In this document: piece by piece, positions 12,780-24,822 of the stretch
Layout: each line of letters starts with the position of its first letter
How positions within the stretch are numbered: position 1 is the first letter of the stretch
DNA from: Lepidonotus clava
Lineage: Eukaryota > Annelida > Polychaeta > Phyllodocida > Polynoidae
DNA: 64,000 bases
Reading direction: 5' to 3'
Assembly (NCBI GenBank): GCA_936440205.1
Contig: OW387148.1
Location: 24,173,961 to 24,237,960, forward strand
Notes under the pieces: generated by a model
The model's database searches: none
Told to the model about the DNA's origin: nothing
The model's input: only the letters and a program-made list of their open reading frames with translations
Program-made: the position numbers and the translations under genes

Positions 12780-13530
12780 GAAAGGCTACCTCCCAGCCTC
12801 CTGAAGGGGGAGGTCTAAGAACAGACCCCTGGGGAACCCCCTTAGAGTCAAAATTCGCCCCCCCCCCCCCCTCTGGGCTGGGCTGCATTCCCCATCTTTT
12901 GAAGCCCCATTTTCCCGGGTTTCGTCCCGATCCGAGACCGAAGGCGTCAGGGCAGAAAAAAACGCCAAGGCTATAGCCTTGCCTACAATTCTGAAAACTC
13001 CTACAAAGTTCTTTTTTCATCCCCTTTTCCCATCTAAACCAATGTCAGGGAAGAGGGCAACGGGGTGAGCAGGGTTTCCCTGCACTTTTAAAACTGGAGG
13101 CACCTCCCGGGCCATGGACAGACCAGGAGATCAAGGTCCTCTTTTCCCTCCCTCCCCCTCCTAAACCCATGCCGGGCAAGTGCATGGGCGACAGGGTGAG
13201 CAGGTTTTTTCTTGCGTTTTTAAAGCTGGAGACCCCCCCCCCGACTTTTTGAAGTAGGAGGTCCAATAACGGACCCCTGGGGAACCCCCTTAGAGTCAAA
13301 ATTCACCCCCGCTCTGGGCTGGGCTGTGTTCCCCATCTTTTAAAGCCCTATTTTCCCGGGTTTCGTCCCGATCCGAGACCGACGTCAGGGCGGAAAAAAA
13401 CGCCAAGGCTACCTCCAATTTTGAAAACTCTAACAAGTTTCTTTTTTCATCCCATTTTCCCACCTAAAACATTGTCAGGGAAGAGGGCAACGGGGTGAGC
13501 AGGTTTTTTCTTGCACTTTTAAAGCTGGAG
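12780..13530. repeat. GC-rich dispersed repeat, 448-bp tandem period
   Basis: The block starting GGGGAACCCCCTTAGAGTCA at 12831 recurs at 13279, a period of 448 bp. The 3' parts (GAAGAGGGCAACGGGGTGAG, then TTTTAAA-CTGGAGG) recur too, and the second unit is partial. A poly-C tract lies inside the first copy. The same family recurs, more diverged, near 20.6-21.5 kb. Confidence 0.8.
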
Positions 13531-13539
13531 GCTCCATAA

Positions 13540-15552
13540 GAATAAATTGTATTTTTAGGTATTAAATCTGCTGTTGATCGGAATTAAGAACAAACGGTTG
13601 CATCGCAAAGTGGTTACTCCTATGGCTGCCGCCTTCTTGTTATTCTAGGCACGATGAAATACCACATTTTCATTTCATTGTATACAATCCACAATCAAAC
13701 ACCTTTTTTCAATTAACCATTGCCATTACCAAGTACAATGATGTCCTCAATTTAAATGAATTAACCAACACAATGTCATGATGTGCATGTGTAACGGTAT
13801 ATGAGGGATGTATGTGAGTACAACTTTTAGTATTATTAGAATCAATACAGATCAATAGCTCCGATATTAGTCTGTGTCGTTAGAGTGCTACATACCCACT
13901 ATGTACGCGTCCCTTTCAGTGATAAGGCACTCTTCTCTTTTAGTTTGCCTGAGTGAGTCGAAAGTCCAACTGTTTAGGTTTATCTTACAGCATAACAACT
14001 ACGACCGTCGGTGCAGTGCATGGAAAGTCCAACTGTTAGGGTTATTCTTTTACAACAAAACGACTACGGACGTCCCTGTAGTGAAACGACTTAACTAAAG
14101 AAACCATCTATCAAAGGTTAGTACCAATGTACAGTATAACTAGGACGAAGACTTTCAAACAGTCAAACCATGTTGATCTCTGTGCAATTTGTCTACACTA
14201 CAGTTAATAAATAGCAGTCGTCCATCTATTTGTGCTTGTCGAGTTTGGTGTCTTATCCACACTTTTATTATTATAACTAGGAGTGTCAACCAGTTACAAT
14301 TATGAGTTTTTATCTCATTTTAAACAGAGAGTCATCACTAGTAATCAGTGTACTCATGGCATTTGGCTATCAGTATCTCTTCTCACCGTTATTTTAGTAT
14401 ATTCTAGCACGCTCTATACATTGTATACAGTGCGGCCATGGTATTGAAGTAGCCTTTCCTTTTATCTTCCATACCATACAGGTGGTAACCATTGTCAACA
14501 ATCCTATAGAGGTCAGGAAAGGCACAGTTTTTTACGGGACTATTGGGATCGATATGTAAAACCACATGCAGTTCACTCGCATTAAACAATTCCCGTGATC
14601 ACTTCTATGAGGTGTTATAATACAAATCTGCTGTTTTGTCACGCCATCCACTATATGATAGGCCTTAATACCTCAATATCTCAGTTCACCTTTATAAGCT
14701 GTTTATGTATAGTCAATGTCCTGCGTTCTTTGTGATTGTATGTGAATAATTCGACAATTTCTTCATGTCACTGCTTAACCTGTAATAATTATGTAAATGA
14801 TAATATCGTAATAACATCGTAATACCCGAAATTTAATGTTCAATCAATAGTATGAGGGTAACCTTAGCCCTTATGTAGGCTACGTTGCTCACGACGTATG
14901 GAATATGTCAGACCTAGATAGTTATTATATCCAGTCTAGACGCCCTATCCCATAACCAAATGTGACTTATCAATTATGATAATGAAATGACAAAGCGTTG
15001 TTGATAACGTGCATGTGTTTGTAGGATTGTGCTTGTTTTTCGCAATATGTTCGCTACTCTCTTATCCCATTTGGTCATTCTCAATACCCTATACCATTAG
15101 AATGAAGGTATTTTACGTAAGGGTGAGCGCCAAGCAGAGCAACAAATATTAACATTCAATAACCTGATAATACAGGGAGATATGGCATACATATTGTCTG
15201 GTTACAAAGGAACTTTTTTTTAAAAACCACTTTGACGTACTATAATCAAAATTCAGTCCGAGCATAATAATGTGATGATTTCTGAAAACACCTTTTGAAA
15301 TAGTTCAATTCGTAGATGTTCTCCTTTTTGTAATAATCATGTTGAATATAAACAACAGACAATAATGCATAGCCTTTCCATCTTAACTGCTGTCATTGAA
15401 ATGAATGATTTAAACTAATTGAATTTTTCTTCCTCTTTATCTTATCATATTAATGAATAACTTTGTATGGTATTATTGTATATTTTTAGCCAAACTTCAA
15501 AGTGATTGAAGGACTTTAATTGTTGATAATCAAAAATATCTGATTTTAACAG
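13540..15552. other. Intergenic DNA upstream of the DsbA-like gene
   Basis: I recognise no coding exon. The region should contain the promoter and possibly a noncoding first exon of the gene that starts at 15553, because its ATG lies directly after a good acceptor (TTTTAACAG). Confidence 0.45.
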
Positions 15553-18500
15553 ATGTCTGCAGAGGCGACTCCCAAACCTGTAATAAATGTGACGATGGTG
15601 TCAGACCTCATCTGTCCCTGGTGTTACGTCGCCAAGAAAAGCCTGGACAAGGCTATGGAGCTGGCCACGGATAGGTGAGTTTACATCACTATAGCTAGTA
15701 TAGGTTTATTATTCTGAAAATGAAAAACAAAAAACAAAAAACATAACGCATGTATACATATTGACATAGGTGATTATGATTTTCTTTTTTGAAAGCAGAA
15801 CGCTAGTCTTGTCATTTCTGTGTTTATGTATATCTATTTGATAAATTGCGTGTTTTTCAGGTCCCTTCCGTAATCTGATTATAGTAGAAGGCACAAACTC
15901 GCATAGATGTATGTCTTAGGTAGAAATATCAAAAGTGTTCTTAAGCAAGTTGAGCATGACTCTTATTCACTATCTATGTATGCTCCACGGTTGCTGATAT
16001 GACATATGTAACTTCATCCGACCTCAAGGTTTCAGATCAAGGTTAGTCTGGCCCCCTTCCTCCTGAAGCCCACCACTCCTCCTGAGGGTATGGACAAACC
16101 CGCCCTGGAGCCGGGGAAGTCAAGGTGAGGAATGTACATAATCATCTTTTTGGAAAGGTTTTTAGAAATAAAGCCTCAAAATGACAATAAACATATTTTT
16201 TTACACATCGGCCACTTAACCTTCATTTCTTACATACAGCATTTCAGAAACTTGTTAACATTCATTCGAAAAATGTAATTAATTTAATATATCCACGACA
16301 TTCAGAGTAAGTGAACAATTGAAAAAGGCTGGTGCGGACGTGGGCATTGACTTCACTGGGAAGGCGGACCGATTCCCTTATACTGTCACTGCACATGCAC
16401 TCCTGGAACACGCAGAAAAGTACGACAAGGCCTGGGATCTATACGAAGTGTTATTCAAGGTAGGTGTTCATTATTGTAACTCGGCCCTATGTATAAATCG
16501 CAATAATAATAGTTACCGGAAACGAAATTACATGAAACATAAGGACAGAAGGGCAGGAAGAAAATGACCTCCCAACTTTAGCAAAAGAATTGTAATAAAT
16601 TTTGTATAATGAGTGCTTTTTGAAATGTGTAGCATAAATGAAAGGTTCCATAAGCTCTATCATAACACGAAGATTGGGCAGTATGACGTTCTGGGCCCCA
16701 CCCAGAGCGCTACCTGGCGCAGGGACAGACCTGCTCGTGCTGTCATCACGTGCTGTCATCTAGTGTTTTGCAGGACATTTAAATGTACAAAGTCTCAAGG
16801 ATCTAAATATTTTCCTGTATAGTCTAATAATTATAAGACATCTTGGGAAAAAATTCAAAAATGGCTACACCTAAAGTTGACTCAGTAACCTGTTGAGACC
16901 TCTTTGGTAATGTTCCAAAATCTACAAGTAGCATGACCATGTCCGAGAAATTGACTAACCCTCATTTAAGCAGTTTTTGAAGGAACCTATTAAATTCATG
17001 GGACAAAGAGTCCATTTTAAAAGCCTCATAACATTACCAAACACCCCGTAGCATGGATATTTTTTTAAAGAAATAACTCAGGGGTGCATTCCATAAAATT
17101 TTCGCGATAATCCAGGTTGAAGAGATACCACGATACCAATAAATCTTATCGCCACATAAAATTTTAGTTTTTCATTTTTTTTGTTCAATTTTTTTTTCAA
17201 TCAAACTTAAATTTTACAGGCTTCTTCCTTGGTCACATATACATATTTTGATATATTAATATTTGTGAAAATAAATTTTTTTTAAACGGCGATATTTTGT
17301 TATTATCGACACGATACTGATTTGAGGCCTTGACGATAATATTTTGAGTATCGCCATCTTTTATGGAAGTGCGATAATTATCGCCAAATTTTTACGGAAT
17401 GCATAGGCCTACCAGGTATGCATTCCATAAAAATTTGGCGATAATTATCGCGAGTTAAAGCACTTCCATAAAAGATCTGCGATACTCAAAATATTATGGC
17501 CAAGGCCTCAAATCAGTAACACAGCGATAATTACAAAATATCGCGGTTTTAAAAATATATATTTTCACAAATATGTATATATCAAAATGTATATATATGA
17601 CCAAGGAAGAAGCCTGTAAAGTTTGAGTTTGATTGAAAAAAAAATTGAACAAAAAAAGTGAAAAACAAAAATGTTATGTGGCGATAACAATTGTTGGTAT
17701 CGTGGTATTTCTTCAAACTAGATTATCACGTAATCTTTATGGAATGCCCCCCAGAAAAATGGGGGATATCATGTGAATTTTGATTCAGCATTATCATTGA
17801 TTATCTCATTATCAGCCACTCAGAGACAGGCGTCCCCTTCAACTCAGAACAGAAATTGTCCAGTCAGATCCGGTTTTTTAAATATAGAATTCTCTTCCCC
17901 GTCTTATTCTAATATTCCTTCCTCAGGCGTACTTCACCGATGGGGAGTTCCTTGACGTGGACCGCCTCCTGCACTATGGCACCCAGGTGGGCCTGGACGC
18001 CGACCACTGCCGACAGGTGCTCACTGACCCTGCCACCCTGGAGGGGACGGCCTCCAGGGCACGCGCCTGGAGGACCAAGGACGTCACCGGTAAGTTCATA
18101 GATCAAATAATATATTCTATTATATTGTATACCTTATACTCAAGGTTTAGTTTTCAGTTGCACAAAGTAGTCTGGGGATAAAATGATATCAAGGGCGAAC
18201 TATTGAGATCTGTCACAGTCCTCAGAGGGGAAGGGGGGGGGGGGTTGAGGACAGGTTTTAGGACAGGTATGACTGGCACAACTCCTTTATTTTCCCCCAA
18301 GGACAGCTACCCACAGGTCAATTACCCCTGGAATGACTTCCTCAGGGTAATTGTCCTTATATTCATTTCAAATTCCTCATATTTCAGTTTTGAATAACAT
18401 TTTGGATAATGTTGAGTTTTGGGACGAGTTTGACAATTATATCTCAAAATCTCTAGAAAAAGGGAAGGGTGCGCTCCCACGGGTTTCCCCTTAAAAAGTG

Positions 18501-20095
18501 CACAGACAATCTTTCCCAGTGGTTACAGACCACGTTTTCAGATGATCGTTCAGTTGGGAAATGATTCTTTTTGTGAAGACTGGTTCTATGACGCTATCTG
18601 GTGTCAAGTAGTATAGGGACTGATAAGTTCATAGAACAAAGAATTATATATCCTGTTTAGGTTTAGTTTTCAGTTGCAAAAAGTAGGCCAAAATAAAAAT
18701 GTCAAGTACAAACTATTGAGATTTGTTACAGTGATGAGGGGCGCATGGGGGGGGGGGGGGGGGCAGGTGTTTGAGGAGTCTTTTGTTCTGGTGGGGACTT
18801 AAACTTGCCGTAGAGAAAAATGTGTTGCGCGCGTGCTTGCAAGTGTGCACTGTTTTAGGACAGGTGCGAATTGGACAACTCCCCTATTTACCTTAAGGAC
18901 AACTACCCCGGGACAATAACCAGATAACCCCTTAGGGAAATTACCCCTGGGATAACTTCTCCAGGGTTATTGTCCTTACATTCCGTATAGATTACCTATA
19001 TTGCGGTTTTAGATAAATTTTGGATATGTTGAGTTTTGGAACGAGTTATACAATTATATCTTAAAATCTCTAGAAAAATGGAAGGGCTCGCTCCTGCGGG
19101 TTTCCCCTCGAAAGGTGCACAGACAATCTTTCCTAATGGTCACATACCACGTTCTCAGAGGATCCAAAGGTATATGACACTACAGATGGCGCCACAATTA
19201 GTTCCGTGAGACCTAGAACATTAGCCAATCTGGTAGGTGATGCTGGTGGCACCACCTAGTGGATGAACATAGAGTAAAGTTGCACAGCCATTCAGATTGC
19301 TGTATTCTGGATTGTGCCTAACAATAACATTGAGGGTAACATAGACCTTCCTGCACAAAGTTGATGCTGACCTCTTGAAACCAAGCAAAAAGAATTGCCC
19401 TATATAAAAATTATATCTAAATAAGAAAAGTATAAATGCAAACAAAAATAAAGGGAAGGTCAGTGTTGCTATGCATTATTTATTGACATCTTGGTGTACG
19501 TTTCTAATCAATAGATGGCTTGCATAAATAGTTTGCACACATTTGTGTCACACAAGCATGTCTTGATATAGGCAGTTTTTTGGTAGATTTACACACAGCC
19601 CACTTTTAGATTTTCACAGTTGTTTAAACCAAACCAAATGCATCTTTCCTATATTAGTATACGCCCTACCACGTGCATACACGTACATGTACACATTGAG
19701 CTATTTCAAATAATGTTATTTTATTTCTATCTTGAATAGTACAAATTAGTTTGAGTAGCATCTGTAATAAATAAGTAACTTGGACTGTTGGTCTTCAAAA
19801 GTAATAAATTATGAAATGTTTATGTAGGCCACAATTTACTTTTCTTAAATAAAAAATAATCTAACCACTGTGTTGCACATGATTTTCTTAGTTAAAGATC
19901 TATGTTGCTCCCTGCCTGAATCATCTTATCATTGTTAACCAGAATTGTATTGTTTCATAGTATTGTACATGTGTCATTTTCATTCATACAGGTGTGCCTT
20001 GTTTCTACATGAACGGGGTGAAGACGATATCAGGATCAGATACTCCAGATCACTTTGTGAAGATGTTTGAAGTGGTTGCACAAAATTACCAATAA
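15553..20095 (+). CDS. DsbA/FrnE-like thioredoxin-fold oxidoreductase
   Basis: Five coding exons, 15553-15674, 16029-16124, 16306-16459, 17927-18089 and 19992-20095, join in frame to give 212 aa, a normal length for the FrnE branch of the DsbA family. The redox motif CPWC is at residues 21-24 in the context VSDLICPWCYVAKKSLDKA. The helical insert spans roughly residues 75-170. The cis-proline loop is GVPCFYMNG at 179-187, where the family usually has GVPTF or GVPFF. There is no signal peptide or membrane segment, so it is probably cytosolic or mitochondrial. Family members catalyse thiol-disulfide exchange; some relatives are GSH-dependent isomerases, but the CPWC pair argues for redox chemistry. 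The substrate is unknown. The first ATG follows an acceptor directly, so an upstream noncoding exon is likely. The extra Cys182 beside the cis-Pro is unusual. AATAAA overlaps the stop at 20091, and another lies near 20279. Confidence 0.93.
17086..17402 (+). mobile_element. Small TIR element, copy 1 of an inverted pair
   Basis: A 317-bp non-autonomous element with terminal repeats close to GCATTCCATAAA then GCGATAAT, ending ATTATCGCCAAATTTTTACG then GAATGC. The interior is AT-rich without coding capacity. It lies head-to-head with a second copy after a 17-bp spacer, inside intron 3 of the DsbA-like gene. No convincing target duplication was found at the outer edges. Confidence 0.75.
17420..17747 (-). 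mobile_element. Small TIR element, copy 2 of an inverted pair
   Basis: This is the reverse complement of the neighbouring copy, roughly 85-90% identical by eye, with the same GCATTCC/GGAATGC ends. The pair makes a long hairpin of about 320-bp arms that an intron transcript could fold into. Confidence 0.75.
18090..19190 (+). repeat. Tandem duplication of the start of intron 4
   Basis: About 530 bp starting at the splice donor (GTAAGTTCATAGATCAAATA) recurs from about 18621 (GATAAGTTCATAGAACAAAG). Both copies carry a poly-G run (12 G at 18233; 17 G at 18747), a block of GGACAGGT and CAATTACCCC words, and a shared tail with GTGCACAGACAATCTTTCC. The second copy has about 90 bp of extra sequence after its G run. 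The rest of intron 4, to 19991, shows nothing recognised. Confidence 0.85.
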
Positions 20096-20620
20096 ATACA
20101 TATATCCAAATATACTATGCATTCAATGTGACATTAGTTTATTACACTGCCTTCTTGCCTATCTAAATTGATACTAGGAGAATTGAAAATTTGATGACGA
20201 ATCATATGAGGGAGCGTGTTTTTTCTTATCTCAGGATTCCAGACATATTCTATAGGTATATCATGAATAGCTTATGTGAATAAAAGCATAAATTTACTGA
20301 CCAATTGATTAATGCTTGATGAGGTACGCGTTTGTTCATATGTGTTGATGGTTTGTGTACAACCTATAAAGTTTGTCAAGCTGATTTCTTAGATAATAAA
20401 CTCCGAAATTGAAGACATGCAATTTTAAGATATTGTCCAGTTATTATTTGTCAAATGATAGGAGATTTATGTGTAAAATAATCATAATTGTATTAGTCTG
20501 ATATATTTTTTGAAACATGTACAAATCTATATTGGAGGCCATTCTAATGAATATTCATTAGAATGTGTAAGTTAGTCTTTGATCCATAGTAAAAGTGTAA
20601 GCATAGAAGTCATCATTTGG
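20096..20620. other. 3' flank of the DsbA-like gene, with a 26-bp palindrome
   Basis: Contains probable 3' UTR with AATAAA near 20279 and 20395. A perfect 26-bp palindrome, arms CATTCTAATGAAT, lies at 20540-20565. Confidence 0.6.
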
Positions 20621-21500
20621 AACAACATAACTCCAATTCAGAAAATTCCCCTGAGGTTCTCTTTTCTTCAGCTTTAATTTATGCCCACCTGTAGTAATGT
20701 GGGCAATGGGATGCGCGGAGTTTTCTTGAACTTTTAAAACTGGCGGGACCTTTTGGCCTTTAGAGGAAGAGTGGGCTCCTAAAACCCCGGGGAACACCTC
20801 CAGAAGCCCAATTCTACTTTACCCATCTAAACAAATGTCATGAAAGAGGGCAACGGGGTGAGCAGGTTTATTTCTTGCCCTTTTAAAGCTGGAGGCTCCT
20901 CTGGGGTTTTGGGAAGAAGAGGGAAAGGAAGGAATTTCAAAAGTATTTTTCCCCTCCGCTCCCCCATCTAATCGCATGCTGGGGAAGAGGGTGAGCAGGT
21001 TTTTCCTTGCGCGTTTAAAGCTGGAGGCACCCCTTGCGCCTCTTGAAGAAGGGGGTGGGCCTAAGAAAAGAACCGTGAGGAACACCCCCAGAGTAAAATT
21101 TCCCACTCTCCGGGCTTGCCTTTTTTTCCCATCATTCAGAGGACCATTCCCTGGGATCCCTCCTGATCCAAGACGGAAAGCGTCAAGGCTAAGAAGAACA
21201 CCAAGTACTTGCCTCCAATTTTGAAAATTCAAGTGAGGTTCATTTTTCCTCAGCTTCACCCACCTATCAATTGTCAGCGATGAGGGCAATGCTTCGGGTA
21301 GAATTATTGCTGTACTTTTAAAGCCGGAGGAACCTTTTGGGCCTCTGGAAGAAGAGAGGTAGAATAGACCCCCTTGGACCACTCCAAAGGCCCAATTCTG
21401 TCTCTCTAAGGGCTGGCCGGCCTGCATTTCATATTATGGGAAGTACCAGTCCCTGGCGTAGAGGAAGAGGGGACACCTAGACCTATGGGGAACACCTCCA
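20620..21500. repeat. GC-rich dispersed repeat, second locus
   Basis: Diverged, partly tandem copies of the family at 12780-13530. The words GAGGGCAACGGGGTGAGCAG, CTTTTAAAGCTGGAGG and the segment with AATTTTGAAAA-TTC recur at 20840, 20990, 21215 and 21285. On the minus strand a 202-residue open frame (21427-20819) runs through it and shares GASSFKRARKNLLTL-type strings with the other locus. I treat the frame as a by-product of the repeat. Confidence 0.75.
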
Positions 21501-24500
21501 CATGTCCAATTCCGCCTGAGTTTGATATTTCATTGAGCAACCCCAGGAGTATACTATGTTTTTAGAAATAATCATAGTAAATTTAAAACAAAAAAGTATT
21601 ATCGCAATTGGTTTTTATTACAGGTTTGTCATCAAGATTCATATAATACAGTATTTATCATTGTAATATTCCGATGAACATATACAGGACATGGCATATA
21701 AGAAGAAACCATTTATCATGGTTTGTATGGTATCATCATTACCATGATATCAGTTATTGTAGAATGGCATGATTGGATATAATTAATGATCAGGCCAGCT
21801 CTTGTAATGTCTATCCATTTCTATAATAAGATACACAACATTTCTATGACTCTCCTGTGAAATCAACAATAATTACACCAACATTGGATGACTCCAATAG
21901 CAATATGGTCTTTTGATGAAACTGGGTGAAAATCTTTAACGTCTCAGTTGTAGTGTCAATGTTTTCTTTACAGCAACGACAAGTACTAATCCCTACTATG
22001 ACATTTTATGAAAAGAAATATTTGCATGTCTTTAATGGACCGTTATGATAATACAGGATACAAAATATTGCTGTCTACCAGTAACACTAACGTCTCAGGC
22101 ATTTTGGACATTGAAACAATATATGATTTGATATTATCTAGATAACATGAAAAATGATCTTTCGATGTGTCGTATACGAATCATATAATTATGATCCATA
22201 TTAAATTTTACATTGCAGTTATTTTGACATAATTTGTTATTTTGTAATATTATTGTTTTCACCACTGAATTGAAACGACTGAATTGGAAGAATATACATA
22301 GTCCCTGGAGTGTATAAAACATCCCCACTGAATGGAGAATGTACGGCACAATAATCACAAAACCAGAAGGGGTAAGACAAAGCCCAGTTCTTTTATAATT
22401 GAGCAGACATGTTCAGAATACACTACCGCTTATAACCATGTTTAATATGGCGAGGACAGTTGGTTGTAAGGGACAGACCATTTCGTTATATGGGACGAAT
22501 ACCTGGTGGCAGGAAAATAGGATATTTGCATAGTTTAAGTGTTGTCAAAGAAACACTTATACCGAGGACAGGGATTTTTTATGTCTCTTTTTGAAACACT
22601 TTTATAAGTTAGATACTTATTTAATTATTCATTTTCAATCATAGTATAAAGACATATTGACAATACCATATAATAAACGGATTGTGTTTCCTATCTATGC
22701 ACATACATAGTAATCAATCAATACAGTCATAAAGGCTGATGCCAAATTTAATTTCGTTCATTCTGTTTAAAGGCAATAGCAATGTCATTTGCTCAACACA
22801 TGTGCCTAATGGAATATCAAAATCAAGGAATACTATTTTGAAATTTAATAACACTATTACCTCAGTAATTTAAGTACAGCCTTAAATGTAACACTGTTTT
22901 GGATGGACTGTTTTCACGTTTTAGAATTTAGAGAAGGTTTAGAGTAGGTTTACCTCATTGAGATGATACATTTCTTAACTCTCCTATCAATCAATTGGCA
23001 TTATATCTTATATTATCATAATAAAGATACCACAAGTACTGCAATATCTATACTCAGCCAGCATTGGACCTAGGCATGAACAACATAATTATAACATTTA
23101 GAAAAATTGTGAATTTTAATTTTATGGCGACTCAGACTATAATTATGATGACCGATGATAACTGTGGAAACTATAGCCATGAACCGATCGGTTTACGATT
23201 TATATTAATTAAAAGTTAACTCTCTAGTTAAAAATATGGAAATTGACATCCAGCCTACATTTAAACATGTATCCAATACGACACAAGGGAAAACCATTAT
23301 CAATGTGACATGGTTCCCTCACCAAAACATTTAATTAAAAGGTACTGGGCAGAATAAAATCTAATCTTAACATAGACATCACATCAAGTTTCTTCTATAA
23401 TATTAGTCCTGCCATGAATGACAAAACCTTCCGAAATGAAAGCATTTATGACATGCATACTTACACGACTTTAAAAAGTCATTGTGGCCGTCGATGAAAG
23501 TACAACATAATTAAAAACATTCCCTTCCCCGTCCCATATCACTAGTTTTGCAAGCATAGAAATGCTCCGTCATAGCTGAGGCAACGTGCTTCAGAAAGTC
23601 TTATTCCTTCGATGCTTTGTGCACAACTGCAATGTGCGTGGTAGGTCTAGGGGTGAACTAAACCCTTGTCCCCCTGTGAAACTCCAGGCTACAAAGGCAT
23701 TGGAAATTATTATGGCATTCTTGATAACTACCATGGAATCTGCATAAACCACTACGAACTGAAGAACGGAGAACCACATATTTCTAGCCTAGTGTGTGTG
23801 TTTATACAGTTATGTAGTGGCTCTTCACAATAGGCAAGGTCCATATATCTATCATGATAAAGGGCAGACCTCGCAGTCTCTTTTGCAGTGTATAATACAT
23901 AGCTGGCTAGATATCGTGATGGTTATATACAAGTACACTCAAATCATTCACCCTTCCCTCATTTGTGAGTATTATCCTAACAATCATCCACATTAGAGTT
24001 CACATCCGTTTCAGATTACAGTTGTGATTATAGTAATAAGTATATACAATATAATGCTTCTTTCTCTCATGAGGCTATATTACAGTTAAATCTAGGCGCT
24101 CAAATAACAGTCAAGTCTTGTTGTAAAATGCAGAACAATTTTAGCGGAAGCAAATCATCAAAAAAAAAACTACACTTCTATCCTAAAGTTTTGAAGAAGG
24201 GATTCCGTAATTGTCATTAGTTTATCGTCAAATGATATAGCCATCCCTGCTATAACTAAATTAAATTGTTAAACTGTATTTTATTCCACAGTTCAAAAAG
24301 AAATTTACATCTCAAGCTTAACTTTTATACTTTAGTATTTAATCATTTTTGCAGGTTTATTGCCAGCTAGAATGGTTCTTCAAACACAAATAAAGTTTTC
24401 TCTCATGTACACTTTATACAGTCCTCTCACACCACTCCCCACTCATACACAGGTCTAATGCCCTGACCACACACACTCAACACCACCATTCACTCTCAGT

Positions 24501-24607
24501 ACATCAGCAGTACCCATAAAACTCACTTGCGAGCAAAATAAAAACCTCTCTGTGTGTTTTTTTGATTAAAACGTATATTACAGTCTCTAAACCCGGCCCC
24601 TGATTCC
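21500..24607. other. Intergenic region between convergent genes, no gene recognised
   Basis: AT-rich DNA between the 3' ends of the DsbA-like gene and anosmin. It should hold the anosmin 3' UTR; TTTATT (AATAAA on the minus strand) occurs near 24355 among others. I found no exon or clear element. Confidence 0.5.
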
Positions 24608-24822
24608 CTAGGTAACCAACCCCCTGGCTATTAAAACTAGACCTAGTGACAATACTGAGTAGGTGACGGTGGACGTTCGGTGCTGGGGGGTGGTGGTGGA
24701 CGCCACGGACGACGCCCCGTTGATGACCACTACGTTGGCAGCCGGCTGCTCATCGGGTAGCTCGGTGGCTCGCGCCCTAGGGGCATTGCCCTTTTCTTGG
24801 TGGTCTTGTTTATACGGAGGCC
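24608..24822 (-). CDS. KAL1: Anosmin last exon: linker and GPI-like tail
   Basis: The acceptor CCCTTGCAG ends just before 24822. The exon encodes 70 residues plus the stop. A polar, Pro/Ala/Thr-rich linker carries small residues (NGASSVAS) about 20 residues before the hydrophobic end VTYSVLSLGLVLIARGLVT. That layout (small-residue omega region, short spacer, hydrophobic end without a basic cytoplasmic tail) suits GPI attachment. One Arg inside the hydrophobic run weakens the case, and a simple secreted protein remains possible. Confidence 0.85.

Larger units (their letters stand above)
16460..17926 (+). other. Intron 3 of the DsbA-like gene
   Basis: The donor is AAG then GTAGGT at 16460 and the acceptor TTCCTCAG ends at 17926. 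Apart from the inverted pair of small elements at 17086-17747 I see only AT-rich sequence. Confidence 0.75.

Noticed and set aside
20819-21427. 202-residue minus-strand open frame
   Set aside because: It lies wholly in a dispersed repeat with internal tandem copies; the related copies near 13 kb do not keep one continuous frame.
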